A stretch of DNA of 33,862 nt from CAZLIC01 sp964559535 (GTDB taxonomy: Bacteria; Pseudomonadota; Alphaproteobacteria; Rhodobacterales; Rhodobacteraceae): contig CAZLIC010000044.1 of assembly GCA_964559535.1 (NCBI GenBank), positions 1 through 33,862 on the forward strand, in the 5' to 3' direction. Of the stretch, positions 15,475 to 23,256 are shown in pieces (positions within the stretch are counted from its first letter, which is position 1; each line of letters opens with the position of its first letter). The notes under the pieces are model-generated. The model saw only the letters and a program-made list of their open reading frames with translations. It searched no databases and was not told the origin of the DNA. A program made the translations under genes and the position numbers.

Positions 15475-16403
15475 AGGCCTGGGCCTTGCACCTGGCGGTT
15501 CTGGGCGCGGTGCTGGCGGCATCGACCCTGCTCTCGCCCTTCTACTACACCAACCTTGCCCGCATCATGGTGCTGGCGGTCTTTGCCATGGGCTACAACA
15601 TCGCCTTCGGGGTGACGGGCCTTCTGTCGCTGGGCCATGCGCTGTTCCTGGCGGCGGGGTTGTATGCCACCGGCCTGCTGATGTCGCTGCATGGCGTGGC
15701 GGCGGTGCCTGCGCTGGCGGCGGGCGTGGCGGCCGGGGGCGCGCTTGCCGCGGCGGTGGGCGTGCTGGCCCTGCGCACCGGGGGCGTGGCCTTAATGGTT
15801 GTCACGCTGATGTTCGCGCAGGCGGGGTATCTGACCATCCTGTATTTCGGCGCGGTCACCGGGGGTGACGAGGGGTTCGTGATCGACCAGTCCGCGCGTA
15901 CCGCGATGGGCTTTGACCTTTCGACCGACACGCCGCGCTTCATGGCGGCCTTCGGGCTGTTCGCAGTGGCGCTGGTGGCGAACCTGGCGCTGGTGCGGTC
16001 GCGCCTCGGGCAGAAGATGGTGGCGATGCGCGAGAACGAGGAGCGCTCGCGCATGCTGGGGATGAACCCCTTTGCGGTAAAGCTGGCGGCGCTGGTGATC
16101 TCGGGACTCTATGCCGGGGCGGCGGGGGCGGCCTATGGCGTGCTGTTCGGCTATGTCGGCGCCAGTTTCGCGGCGGTGCCCTATTCCATCCTGCCGATGC
16201 TCTATGTGCTGATGGGCGGCGCGGGCACCGTGCTGGGCCCGTTCCTGGGTGCGCTTCTGATGTTCAGCCTGATCGAGGCGGCAACCGCCGTGACCACAGC
16301 GCACCAGGCGCTGATCGGGCTGGCGCTTCTGGTGCTGATCCTGTTTGCGCCGCGCGGCATCCTTGGCACGCTGCGGGAAAGGTGGCTGCCGTGGCTTCCG
16401 TGA
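15471..16403 (+). CDS. Branched-chain-type ABC transporter permease (LivM-like)
   Basis: A 310-residue membrane protein with about nine to ten hydrophobic segments. It begins with 'LHLAVLGAVLAASTLLSPFY' and carries 'GYNIAFGVTGLLSLGHALFL', the LivM block (G-x-x-G-x-x-SLGHAxF). The coupling loop is 'MRENEERSRMLGMNPFAVKL', followed by 'LPMLYVLMGGAGTVLGPFLG', the usual GGxGTxxGPxxG signature. It pairs with the LivH-like permease. Start and stop overlap both neighbours: ATGA at the start and about 13 bases with the ATPase at the end. Length is normal. Confidence 0.92.
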   Translation: MKAWALHLAVLGAVLAASTLLSPFYYTNLARIMVLAVFAMGYNIAFGVTGLLSLGHALFLAAGLYATGLLMSLHGVAAVPALAAGVAAGGALAAAVGVLALRTGGVALMVVTLMFAQAGYLTILYFGAVTGGDEGFVIDQSARTAMGFDLSTDTPRFMAAFGLFAVALVANLALVRSRLGQKMVAMRENEERSRMLGMNPFAVKLAALVISGLYAGAAGAAYGVLFGYVGASFAAVPYSILPMLYVLMGGAGTVLGPFLGALLMFSLIEAATAVTTAHQALIGLALLVLILFAPRGILGTLRERWLPWLP

Positions 16404-17095
16404 TCCTCTCCACCCGTGGCCTGACGCGGCACTTCGGCGGGCTGAAGGCCGTCGACGGGGTGGATTTCGACCTGCAGGCGGGGGAGATCCATGCGCTGAT
16501 CGGGCCGAACGGGGCGGGCAAGACCACCTTCGTGGGCCTGCTGTCGGGACGCGTTCCGGCGCAGTCGGGCCGCATCACGCTGGACGGGCGGGACATCACC
16601 CGCCTGTCGGCCCACCGCCGCGTGCGCAGGGGCATCGCCTACACCTTCCAGATCACCTCCATCTATCCGCGCCTGACGGTGGCCGCCAACGTGGCCCTGG
16701 CGCTGCCTGCGCGCGGTGACACCACGGCGGCGCTGGCGCGCGTGGGGCTGCAGGACCGCGCGGGGCAGGTGGCGGGCACGCTGAGCTATGGCCACCAGCG
16801 GCTGGTGGAACTGGCGATGGGACTGGCGCTGAACCCCCGTGTCATCATCCTGGACGAGCCCACGCAGGGGCTGGCGGCCAGCGAGATCGAGGGTTTCAAG
16901 GCGCTGGTCCGGTCGCTGGCGCCTGCCACCACGGTGCTGCTGATCGAGCACAACTTGGACGTCGTGATGGACCTCGCCGAGCACATCACCGTGCTGGACG
17001 CGGGCCGCAAGCTCGCCACCGGCACGCCCGCGGATATCCGCGCGAACCACGCCGTGCAGGCGGCCTACCTCGGGGTGCCCGATGCCGTTGAATGA
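16391..17095 (+). CDS. ABC transporter ATP-binding protein (LivG-like)
   Basis: A 234-residue ATPase. The GTG at 16391 is preferred because GGGAAAGG (16375-16382) is eight bases upstream; GTG 16382 is the alternative. Walker A is 'GPNGAGKTTF', the signature is 'LSYGHQRLVELAMGL' (the LSxGxQR variant usual in LivG), Walker B is 'VIILDEPTQGL', and the switch His is in 'LLIEHNLDVVMDLAEHITVL'. It drives import through the LivH/LivM-like pair together with the next ATPase, whose start overlaps this stop by four bases. Confidence 0.92.
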   Translation: MASVILSTRGLTRHFGGLKAVDGVDFDLQAGEIHALIGPNGAGKTTFVGLLSGRVPAQSGRITLDGRDITRLSAHRRVRRGIAYTFQITSIYPRLTVAANVALALPARGDTTAALARVGLQDRAGQVAGTLSYGHQRLVELAMGLALNPRVIILDEPTQGLAASEIEGFKALVRSLAPATTVLLIEHNLDVVMDLAEHITVLDAGRKLATGTPADIRANHAVQAAYLGVPDAVE

Positions 17096-17793
17096 CGATG
17101 CTGCGGGTTGAACGGGTCAGCGCAGGCTACGGTCCCGTGCAGGTGCTGCACGGCGTCACGCTGGTGGTCACGCCGGGCGAGGTCACCTGCCTCATGGGTC
17201 GCAACGGCGCGGGCAAGACCACGCTGTTGCGCACCATCATGGGGCTGGTGAAGGCGCAGTCGGGCACGATCACGCTGGACGGCCACGACATCGCCGCACT
17301 GCCCGCCCATCAGGTGCCGCGGCAGGGCATCGGCTATGTCCCGCAGGGGCGCAGGCTGTTCGGCGACATGACGGTGGCGGAAAACCTTGACGTCGGCCTG
17401 TGGACCCGCAACCGCGGCATCGGCGTGCGCGACCGCATCCTGCACCTGTTCCCGCGACTGGCCGAACGCCTGAACCAGCCCGCGCGCACCCTGTCGGGGG
17501 GGGAACAGCAGATGCTGGCGATCGGCCGCGCGCTGTGCCTGGAACCATCTGTCCTGCTCTTGGACGAGCCGACCGAGGGCCTGCAGCCCTCGATGATCGA
17601 ACTGATCGAGGATACCGTGGTGCTGCTGCGAAAGGTAGGAGTGGGGGTCTTGCTGGTGGAACAGCGGGTCGAGGCCGCGCTGCGCATCGCCGACCGCGTG
17701 GCCTTCCTCTCGCAGGGCCGCATGGCCGAGATCCGCCCCGCCCGCGATCTGACGCGCGACAGTCCGGCCTTCCGCGCGCATGTGGGGGTGTGA
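17092..17793 (+). CDS. ABC transporter ATP-binding protein (LivF-like)
   Basis: A 233-residue ATPase with 'MLRVERVSAGYGPVQVLHGV' at the N-terminus (the GYG-x-xxVLxG pattern of LivF), Walker A 'GRNGAGKTTLLRTIMGL', 'GIGYVPQGRRLFGDMTVAEN' with the Q-loop, signature 'LSGGEQQMLAIGRAL', Walker B 'VLLLDEPTEGLQPSMIE' and the switch residue in 'VLLVEQRVEAALRIADRV'. It completes the five-component importer. The ATG at 17098 is a possible alternative start two codons in. The hyuA-like gene begins on the very next base after its stop, so importer and ring-opening enzymes look co-transcribed. Confidence 0.92.
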   Translation: MTMLRVERVSAGYGPVQVLHGVTLVVTPGEVTCLMGRNGAGKTTLLRTIMGLVKAQSGTITLDGHDIAALPAHQVPRQGIGYVPQGRRLFGDMTVAENLDVGLWTRNRGIGVRDRILHLFPRLAERLNQPARTLSGGEQQMLAIGRALCLEPSVLLLDEPTEGLQPSMIELIEDTVVLLRKVGVGVLLVEQRVEAALRIADRVAFLSQGRMAEIRPARDLTRDSPAFRAHVGV

Positions 17794-19824
17794 ATGCCCG
17801 GCCTGATTGCCGGCGCCGATGTGGGCGGTACCTTCACCGACCTTGTCATCCTTGACCCGTCCAGCGGCGAGGTCCGGCTGGCCAAGGTGCCCACCACGCT
17901 GGACCCTGCGCAGGGCGGGCAGGCCGCGGGCGTGCTGGCGGCCTTTGCGCAGGCAGGGGTGCCGCTGTCGGACATCGGGCTGGTGATCCATGGCACCACC
18001 ACCACGACAAACGCGGTGCTTGAACGGAAGCTGTCGCGCACCGGGCTGGTCACGACGCAAGGCTTCCGCGACGTGCTGGAACTCGGCCGCCGCACCCGCC
18101 CCCACGCCTATGGCATGACAGGCCGTTTCGTCCCCGTCATCCCCCGCGACCTGCGGCTGGAAGTGCCCGAGCGGATGGACGCGCAGGGCCGCGTGGTCAC
18201 GCCGCTGAATGAGGACGCCTTCCGCACCGCATTGGCGGCCCTGATCGACGCGGACTGCGAAAGCCTGGTGATCCACTTCCTGCACAGCTACGCCAACCCC
18301 GCCCACGAAAACCGCGCGCTTGAACTGGCCGCAGAGGTCTGGCCCAATGGATATGTCACTGCCGGGCACCGCCTGCTTTCGGAAAGCCGGGAATACGAGC
18401 GGGGGGTGACGGCGGCGGTCAACGCCGCGGTCCAGCCCCTCTTGGAACGCTACATCGCGGCACTTGCCGACCGGCTGGCCGAAGGCGGCTACCGCCGCGA
18501 CCTTCTGGTGATGAACGGCAACGGCGGCATGGTGACCGCGCGGGCGGTCGCGGCCGAGGCGGTGAAGACGGTGATGTCCGGCCCCGCCAGTGGCGTCACC
18601 GCAGCCATCGCCACCGGGCGGCGGGCGGGCATGCCCAACCTCATCACCTACGACATGGGCGGCACCAGTACCGACGTTGCCCTGATCCGCGGATTGCAGG
18701 CGCCGGTGTCGAACGAGATCGAAGTGGAGTACGCCATGCCGATCCACGTGCCGCTGGTGGACGTGCGCACGGTGGGGGCGGGCGGCGGGTCGATCGCGCG
18801 GGTCGACGGCGGGGGGATGCTGCGGGTGGGGCCGCAAAGCGCGGGCTCCTACCCCGGCCCCATCTGCTATGGCCGCGGCGGCACGCAGCCCACGATCTCG
18901 GACGCGAACCTGCTCTTGGGCCGACTGACGCCCGGCAAATTCGGCAACCCCGACGCCGTCCGCCCGGCCTTCGAAACCCTTGGCACACAGCTGGGCCTCT
19001 CCCCCGAAGCCGCCGCCGAAGCCGTGCTGCGGCTGGCCAACACTCACATGGCAGGCGCCATCCGCATGGTGTCGGTCTCGCTTGGCGCCGACCCCCGCGA
19101 CTTCGCCCTCTTCGCCTTCGGCGGCGCCGGACCCCTGCATTCCAGCGCGCTCGCCCGCGAACTCGCGATCCCCCGCGTTCTGGTCCCGGCCCGCCCGGGC
19201 CTGACCAACGCGCTGGGCTGCGTCTGCGCCGACCTGCGGCAGGACTTCGTGCGCACCCTGAACCGCCCCGTCCCGTCGGTGGACTTGGACCTTGTCCACA
19301 GCGTGCTGGCCGCACGGGCCACCGAGGGCCGCACCCGCATCGCCGCCACGGGCATCGCCCTGACCGAGGTCGAGGAAGCGCACTGGGCCGACATGCAGTT
19401 CGTCGGCCAGACCCACCTCCTGCGCGTCCCGCTCCCCTCGGCCACCCCCACCCGCGACGACCTGCAGCGGGGTTTCGAGGCCGCCTACCGCGCCCGCTTC
19501 CGCGTCGACCTGCCGGAAATCCGCGCCAACCTCGTGAACCTCGTCACCGCCGTCACCGGCCGCCGCCCGCCCATGGACCTGTCGCGCCTGATCGACCCGG
19601 CGGGCCGCGCCGCCACGCTGGCCGATGCCCAGACCGGCACCCGCCCCGTCTGGTTCGACCGCTGGCACGACACCCCCGTCTACGCCCGCGAACGCCTGCC
19701 CCTCACCGCCACCGTCAAAGGCCCCGCCGTCCTGGAACAGATGGACACCACGGTGCTGCTGCTGCCCGGCGACCGCGCCACGCAGGACGCCGACGGGAAC
19801 CTGATCGTCGAGGTGGAAGGATGA
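17794..19824 (+). CDS. Hydantoinase/oxoprolinase family protein, subunit A (HyuA-like)
   Basis: A 676-residue protein with an actin/hexokinase-like ATP-binding fold. Motifs in order: 'ADVGGTFTDLVILD' (phosphate-1 loop), 'IHGTTTTTNAVLERK', 'TYDMGGTSTDVALI' (second phosphate loop), 'VRTVGAGGGSIARVDGG', 'SAGSYPGPICYGRGGTQPTI' and 'ALFAFGGAGPLHSSALAREL'. All family signatures are intact and the length is normal. With subunit B it hydrolyses a cyclic amide (hydantoin, 5-oxoproline, caprolactam and similar) at the cost of ATP; acetone/acetophenone carboxylases share this fold, but the extra carboxylase subunit is absent. In this cluster the likely job is opening of a lactam produced by hydroxylation and reduction. 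There is no spacer from the LivF-like gene. Confidence 0.9.
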   Translation: MPGLIAGADVGGTFTDLVILDPSSGEVRLAKVPTTLDPAQGGQAAGVLAAFAQAGVPLSDIGLVIHGTTTTTNAVLERKLSRTGLVTTQGFRDVLELGRRTRPHAYGMTGRFVPVIPRDLRLEVPERMDAQGRVVTPLNEDAFRTALAALIDADCESLVIHFLHSYANPAHENRALELAAEVWPNGYVTAGHRLLSESREYERGVTAAVNAAVQPLLERYIAALADRLAEGGYRRDLLVMNGNGGMVTARAVAAEAVKTVMSGPASGVTAAIATGRRAGMPNLITYDMGGTSTDVALIRGLQAPVSNEIEVEYAMPIHVPLVDVRTVGAGGGSIARVDGGGMLRVGPQSAGSYPGPICYGRGGTQPTISDANLLLGRLTPGKFGNPDAVRPAFETLGTQLGLSPEAAAEAVLRLANTHMAGAIRMVSVSLGADPRDFALFAFGGAGPLHSSALARELAIPRVLVPARPGLTNALGCVCADLRQDFVRTLNRPVPSVDLDLVHSVLAARATEGRTRIAATGIALTEVEEAHWADMQFVGQTHLLRVPLPSATPTRDDLQRGFEAAYRARFRVDLPEIRANLVNLVTAVTGRRPPMDLSRLIDPAGRAATLADAQTGTRPVWFDRWHDTPVYARERLPLTATVKGPAVLEQMDTTVLLLPGDRATQDADGNLIVEVEG

Positions 19825-19834
19825 CAACCTTTGC

Positions 19835-19880
19835 CTTCTTCCTTTCACAAGTATCCCGGGGTCCGGGGCAGAGCCCCGGG
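19835..19880 (-). repeat. GC-palindrome repeat, copy d (inverted), between hyuA- and hyuB-like genes
   Basis: On the minus strand it reads cccggggctctgccccgg, then accccgggatacttg and a tgaaaggaagaag tail. The stem is ccggggc (19863-19869)/gccccgg (19873-19879) with an aga loop. It fills most of the 85-base gap between two genes whose products act as one enzyme. Confidence 0.85.
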
Positions 19881-19909
19881 TCTCTCCTCAAGCGCGACAG
19901 ACAATCCCA

Positions 19910-21592
19910 ATGATCGACCCCGTCACCCTTGCCGTCATCCAGGCAGGCCTGCAGCAGGTCTGCGACGAGATGGACCTGACCTTCTCGCGCGCCGCCTTCA
20001 GCCCGGTCATCGCCGAGGCCGACGACCGGTCGGACGGCATCTATGACGCCGTTGACGGGTCGCTGATCGCGCAAGGAAGCAAGGGCCTGCCCGTGTTCGT
20101 GGGCACCATGCAGTTCTCGACCCGCCACCTGATCGACCGCATTGCCACCGGCGTCACCGCGGCGCCCGACGAAGGCGACATCTACATCGTCAACGACCCC
20201 TACCTGGGCGGCACGCACCTGATGGACGTGCGGTTCGCCATGCCGGTCTTCCGCGGCGGGCGCCTGCGATGCTGGCTGTCGAACACCGGCCACTGGCCCG
20301 ACACCGGCGGCATGGTGCCCGGCGGCTTTTCCGCCAGCGCGCGCGAGGTGGAACAGGAGGGGTTGCGCCTGCCGCCGGTGAAGCTCTTCAAGAAGGGCGT
20401 GATGGATGCGGAAATCTGGGCGATCATCCGGTCGAACATCCGCGTGGCCGACCAGCGCATCGGCGACATCGCGGCCCAGCGCGCGGCGCTCTTGGTGGGG
20501 GCCGAACGGCTGGGCGCGCTGATCGACCGGTATGGCGAGGATACCGTGACCGGCGCGATAGCCGAGATGCGTCGGATCGCGGCGGGGCAGATGCGGGCGG
20601 AGCTGGCCGCCATCCCCCCCGGCACGTATGCCGCGCAGGCGGTGGTGGACAGCGACGGTGTGGTGAACGAACCGCTGTTCATCAGGCTGGCCGTCACGCG
20701 CGCCGGAGATGGCCTCACGTTCGACTTCGCCGGATCGTCATCCCCCTGCATCGGCCCGATGAACTCGGTGCGGGCGACCACGCTGTCCTCGGTTTACCTT
20801 GCCGTCCGCCACATCTTCCCCGATGTCCCCCTGTCGGCGGGCGCGTTCGAACCGCTGCACGTGACCGGCATCGCGGGCACCTTCCTGGATGCGCAATACC
20901 CCCGCCCCGTGTCGGGCTGCGCCGCCGAGGTAAGCCAGCGCATCGCCGAGGCGGTGTTCGCCGCGCTGGTGCAGGCCTTGCCTGACCGCGTGACGGCCGC
21001 CCCCGCAGGCACCAGCGGCAACTTTGCGCTGGGGGGTCACGATCCGGAACGGGGCCGCGACTTCGTGATGTACCAGATCAGCGGCGGCGGCTATGGCGGC
21101 AATGCCGACCATGACGGGCTGTCGAACGGCTGTTCCACCATCGGCATCTCGAAGGCGCCGCCGGTCGAGATCATGGAACAGACCTTCCCCGTGCTGTACC
21201 GCCGCTATGCGCTGCACGAAGGCTCGGGCGGCGCCGGACGGCATCGCGGCGGGTTCGGGCTGGACTACGAGGTCGAACTCCTGCGCGGCCATGCCCGGGC
21301 CAGTTTCGTGATGGACCACGGCCGCACCGGCCCGCAGGGCGCGCTGGGCGGGCAGGACGGCGCGTTGAACCGGGTCGAGGTCTGGCGGGGCGACACGGTC
21401 ATGGTGCCCGAACACCTGTCCAAGGCACAGGACATCGCGCTGTCCCCGGGTAACCGCGTACGCGTGCGCACGCCGGGCGGCGGCGGCTATGGCGACCCCG
21501 CGGTGCGCAACCGCGCGCTGGTGGCCGAGGATGTGCGGCTGGGGCGATACACGGCGGCAGAAGCCGAACGCCTGTTCGGACACAAGGGGTGA
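19910..21592 (+). CDS. Hydantoinase/oxoprolinase family protein, subunit B (HyuB-like)
   Basis: A 560-residue partner of the HyuA-like protein. The N-terminus 'DPVTLAVIQAGLQQVCDEMD' and 'TFSRAAFSPVIAEADDRSDG' are typical. 'DIYIVNDPYLGGTHLMDVRF' is the NDPYxGGTHxxD metal/substrate block, followed by 'SNTGHWPDTGGMVPGGFS', 'GPMNSVRATTLSSVYLAVRH' and 'GSGGAGRHRGGFGLDYEVEL'. The usual AHHxDxGG is here GHWPDTGG, still with the His and Asp. No ribosome site stands out before the ATG, and repeat copy d ends about 30 bases upstream, so translation may depend on structure in this gap. Its stop overlaps the GTG of the TusA-like gene (GTGA). Confidence 0.9.
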   Translation: MIDPVTLAVIQAGLQQVCDEMDLTFSRAAFSPVIAEADDRSDGIYDAVDGSLIAQGSKGLPVFVGTMQFSTRHLIDRIATGVTAAPDEGDIYIVNDPYLGGTHLMDVRFAMPVFRGGRLRCWLSNTGHWPDTGGMVPGGFSASAREVEQEGLRLPPVKLFKKGVMDAEIWAIIRSNIRVADQRIGDIAAQRAALLVGAERLGALIDRYGEDTVTGAIAEMRRIAAGQMRAELAAIPPGTYAAQAVVDSDGVVNEPLFIRLAVTRAGDGLTFDFAGSSSPCIGPMNSVRATTLSSVYLAVRHIFPDVPLSAGAFEPLHVTGIAGTFLDAQYPRPVSGCAAEVSQRIAEAVFAALVQALPDRVTAAPAGTSGNFALGGHDPERGRDFVMYQISGGGYGGNADHDGLSNGCSTIGISKAPPVEIMEQTFPVLYRRYALHEGSGGAGRHRGGFGLDYEVELLRGHARASFVMDHGRTGPQGALGGQDGALNRVEVWRGDTVMVPEHLSKAQDIALSPGNRVRVRTPGGGGYGDPAVRNRALVAEDVRLGRYTAAEAERLFGHKG

Positions 21593-21831
21593 GCTTGGGA
21601 ATGACCTGGGACGCCGAGGTGGATGCCGCGGGCCTGCTGTGCCCGCTACCGGTGCTGAAGGCGCGCAAGCGGCTGCTGGCGATGGCGCCGGGGCAGGTGC
21701 TGCGGCTGGTGGCGACCGATGCGATGGCGGCGGTGGACGTGCCGCATTTCTGCGCGCAGGCGGGGCATCAGGTGCTGTCGGTAACCGAGGACGGCGCGGC
21801 GCGGGTGTGGCTCATCCGGCGCGGCGCGTAG
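21589..21831 (+). CDS. TusA/SirA-family sulfur carrier protein
   Basis: An 80-residue protein with 'DAAGLLCPLPVLKARKRL', the Cys-Pro-x-Pro persulfide-carrying motif of TusA-family proteins, and 'GQVLRLVATDAMAAVDVPHF', the second family block. The GTG at 21589 overlaps the hyuB-like stop; ATG 21601 is an in-frame alternative that leaves all motifs intact. TusA proteins relay sulfane sulfur to tRNA thiolation, molybdenum cofactor or sulfur oxidation. Here the nearest sulfur-requiring process is the molybdenum hydroxylase, whose cofactor needs a terminal sulfido ligand, and the Moco genes lie just beyond. A role in that sulfuration is inference. It is the last gene of the cluster; its TAG stop lies in the left arm of the palindrome. 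Confidence 0.85.
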   Translation: MSLGMTWDAEVDAAGLLCPLPVLKARKRLLAMAPGQVLRLVATDAMAAVDVPHFCAQAGHQVLSVTEDGAARVWLIRRGA

Positions 21832-21883
21832 GGTGGGCAATCTGCCCACCTTCCGCCAAAGGTGGGCAGATTGCCCACCCTAC
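21828..21883. terminator. 25-bp perfect palindrome between convergent genes (bidirectional terminator)
   Basis: The left arm 21828-21852 and right arm 21859-21883 are perfect reverse complements with the loop ccgcca. The left arm begins gtagggtgggcaatctg. There is no T-run, but the stem is exceptionally stable and symmetric. The stop codons of both flanking genes (tag 21829-21831 on plus, tag 21880-21882 on minus) are in the arms, so it serves both operons. Confidence 0.85.
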
Positions 21884-22701
21884 ACGCGCAGCGCCGCCTC
21901 ATGCCCCACACCCAGGATCCACCCCTCGTCCCGCGCCACTTCGGGCATCTCGAACAGCGGCGCCAGCCGCCCTTCGCCTGCCAGCCGCATCAGTTCCCGC
22001 GCCAGCACGCGCACCTGCACCCGGTCCTTGATTTCGCCCCCCGGTTCGGCCGCCACCTGTGCCGCAAGCAAAGAAGGCCAGACCTCGGCCAGCACCACCC
22101 GTCCCGCGGGCTCGAAAGGCCAGACCGTCACGCCCGGCAGGCGCCGCAGCCGCGACAGCACCGGCAGGCCCAGCAGCGCCTGACTGCCGACCGACCCTGT
22201 GGTGAACAGCTTCCACACCGGCTGGGCGGTGGGTACCAACCGTTCCACCGCGCGACGTTCCGGCAGGCCATGGCCGCGGCGCAGGCTGCCCTTGTCGGGC
22301 AGGTCGGGCAGGCCCAGGCCCACCGGCCGCCCCCAGAAGGGCCCCGTGCCCGGAAACATCCGGTTGATCGCAGCCGCCACGTCGAACCGGTTGTTCGCAT
22401 TGTCCGGCGTGTCGGCAATGCGCGCCGCCAGCCAGTCCCACACCTCCAGCGGCCCGGTGCATCCCAGTGCCGCGGCAAAGCCCGCCGGATAGGCGAAGGG
22501 AAAGTCGAACCCCACCAGCAGCCGCTGCCCGGTTGGCAATGCTGCAATGCGGGCGGCAAGATCGGCTTCTGCCGCCGCCCGCGTGCGGTGGTACACCTCA
22601 CCCGCGCCCGCCTCGCCCATCCAGATGGCATCGGGCGACGGGCGCGCGGGGGAAGGTGAGGACCGCGCCGACCAGTCCACGATCACCACATGGTCGAACA
22701 T
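21880..22701 (-). CDS. Molybdopterin-guanine-dinucleotide-synthesis-associated protein
   Basis: A 273-residue protein. I start it at 'MFDHVVIVDWSARSSPSPAR', where the ATG overlaps the MobA stop (ATGA); the longer frame is mobA antisense-frame noise. Features are 'FDHVVIVDWSA' at the N-terminus (an acidic site as in RNase-H-like folds), 'LLVGFDFPFAYPAGFAAALG', 'NRMFPGTGPFWGRPVGLGLP' and 'VTVWPFEPAGRVVLAEVWPS'. I recall proteins of this type next to mobA in Rhodobacteraceae, annotated as molybdopterin guanine dinucleotide synthesis proteins; the biochemical step is not established. Coupling to mobA supports a cofactor-related role. The TAG stop lies in the right arm of the palindrome. Confidence 0.6.
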   Translation of the reverse strand: MFDHVVIVDWSARSSPSPARPSPDAIWMGEAGAGEVYHRTRAAAEADLAARIAALPTGQRLLVGFDFPFAYPAGFAAALGCTGPLEVWDWLAARIADTPDNANNRFDVAAAINRMFPGTGPFWGRPVGLGLPDLPDKGSLRRGHGLPERRAVERLVPTAQPVWKLFTTGSVGSQALLGLPVLSRLRRLPGVTVWPFEPAGRVVLAEVWPSLLAAQVAAEPGGEIKDRVQVRVLARELMRLAGEGRLAPLFEMPEVARDEGWILGVGHEAALRV

Positions 22702-23252
22702 CACTGCCGCGCCGCAGCCGCGGCCAGATCGTCGGGCGTGTTCAGGTTCACCATGCTGTCCGTCGGAACCGCCACCGGCACCGCCTGTGCCACCACCGGC
22801 CAGTCCCGCACCCGGCGCAGGCCGCCCAGCACCTCGGCCCGCAACGCGTCGCGTGCCGCAACCGGCCACAGCCCGCAGACCGGATGCACACGGTCCGACA
22901 CCGCCACCGCCGGCAGCCCCGCCGCCACCAACCGCGCCACCAGATCATCCGGCAGGAACGGCGTGTCCACCGCCACCGTCACCACGGACGCATGGCCCGA
23001 GCCCGCCGCCCAGTCCATCGCCGCAAGGATGCCCGCCAGCGGCCCCGGATGGCCGGCGATCGTGTCGGCCAGCAAGGGCAGGTCCACCGGCAACAAGGGG
23101 TCGTTCGTGTTGACAGCCAGCGCCGCCACCTGCGGCGTCAGCCGCGCGATCACATGGTCGATCACGCGGCGACCGCCCAGCAGGACCACGGCCTTGTCCT
23201 GCCCCATCCGGCGCGACAGACCCCCGGCCAGAATGACACCCGGCGGCAACAC
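22701..23252 (-). CDS. mobA: Molybdenum cofactor guanylyltransferase
   Basis: A 183-residue nucleotidyltransferase starting at GTG (23250-23252). 'GVILAGGLSRRMGQDKAVVL' is the GTP-binding LAGGxSxRMGxDKA signature. 'GPLAGILAAMDWA' and 'VTVAVDTPFLPDDLVARLV' (the Asp-x-P-F-L metal site) follow in the expected order, and 'MVNLNTPDDLAAA' is the usual C-terminus. It links GMP to molybdopterin in the cytoplasm to make MGD for DMSO-reductase-family enzymes. XDH-family enzymes often use the cytosine form (made by MocA) or unmodified cofactor, so its closeness to the hydroxylase cluster does not prove it serves that enzyme. It starts four bases past the SDR stop and overlaps the next gene. Confidence 0.92.
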   Translation of the reverse strand: MLPPGVILAGGLSRRMGQDKAVVLLGGRRVIDHVIARLTPQVAALAVNTNDPLLPVDLPLLADTIAGHPGPLAGILAAMDWAAGSGHASVVTVAVDTPFLPDDLVARLVAAGLPAVAVSDRVHPVCGLWPVAARDALRAEVLGGLRRVRDWPVVAQAVPVAVPTDSMVNLNTPDDLAAAAARQ

Positions 23253-23256
23253 GCGC

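Noticed and set aside
17065..19848. A 927-codon minus-strand frame opposite the LivF-like and HyuA-like genes.
   Set aside because: It is antisense shadow coding caused by high third-position GC; the plus-strand frames contain complete motif sets.
17794..21592. HyuA/HyuB-like pair read as acetone or acetophenone carboxylase subunits.
   Set aside because: Those enzymes share the fold but need an additional subunit, which is absent, and the context (ring hydroxylase, reductase, amide-type importer) fits cyclic amide hydrolysis better.
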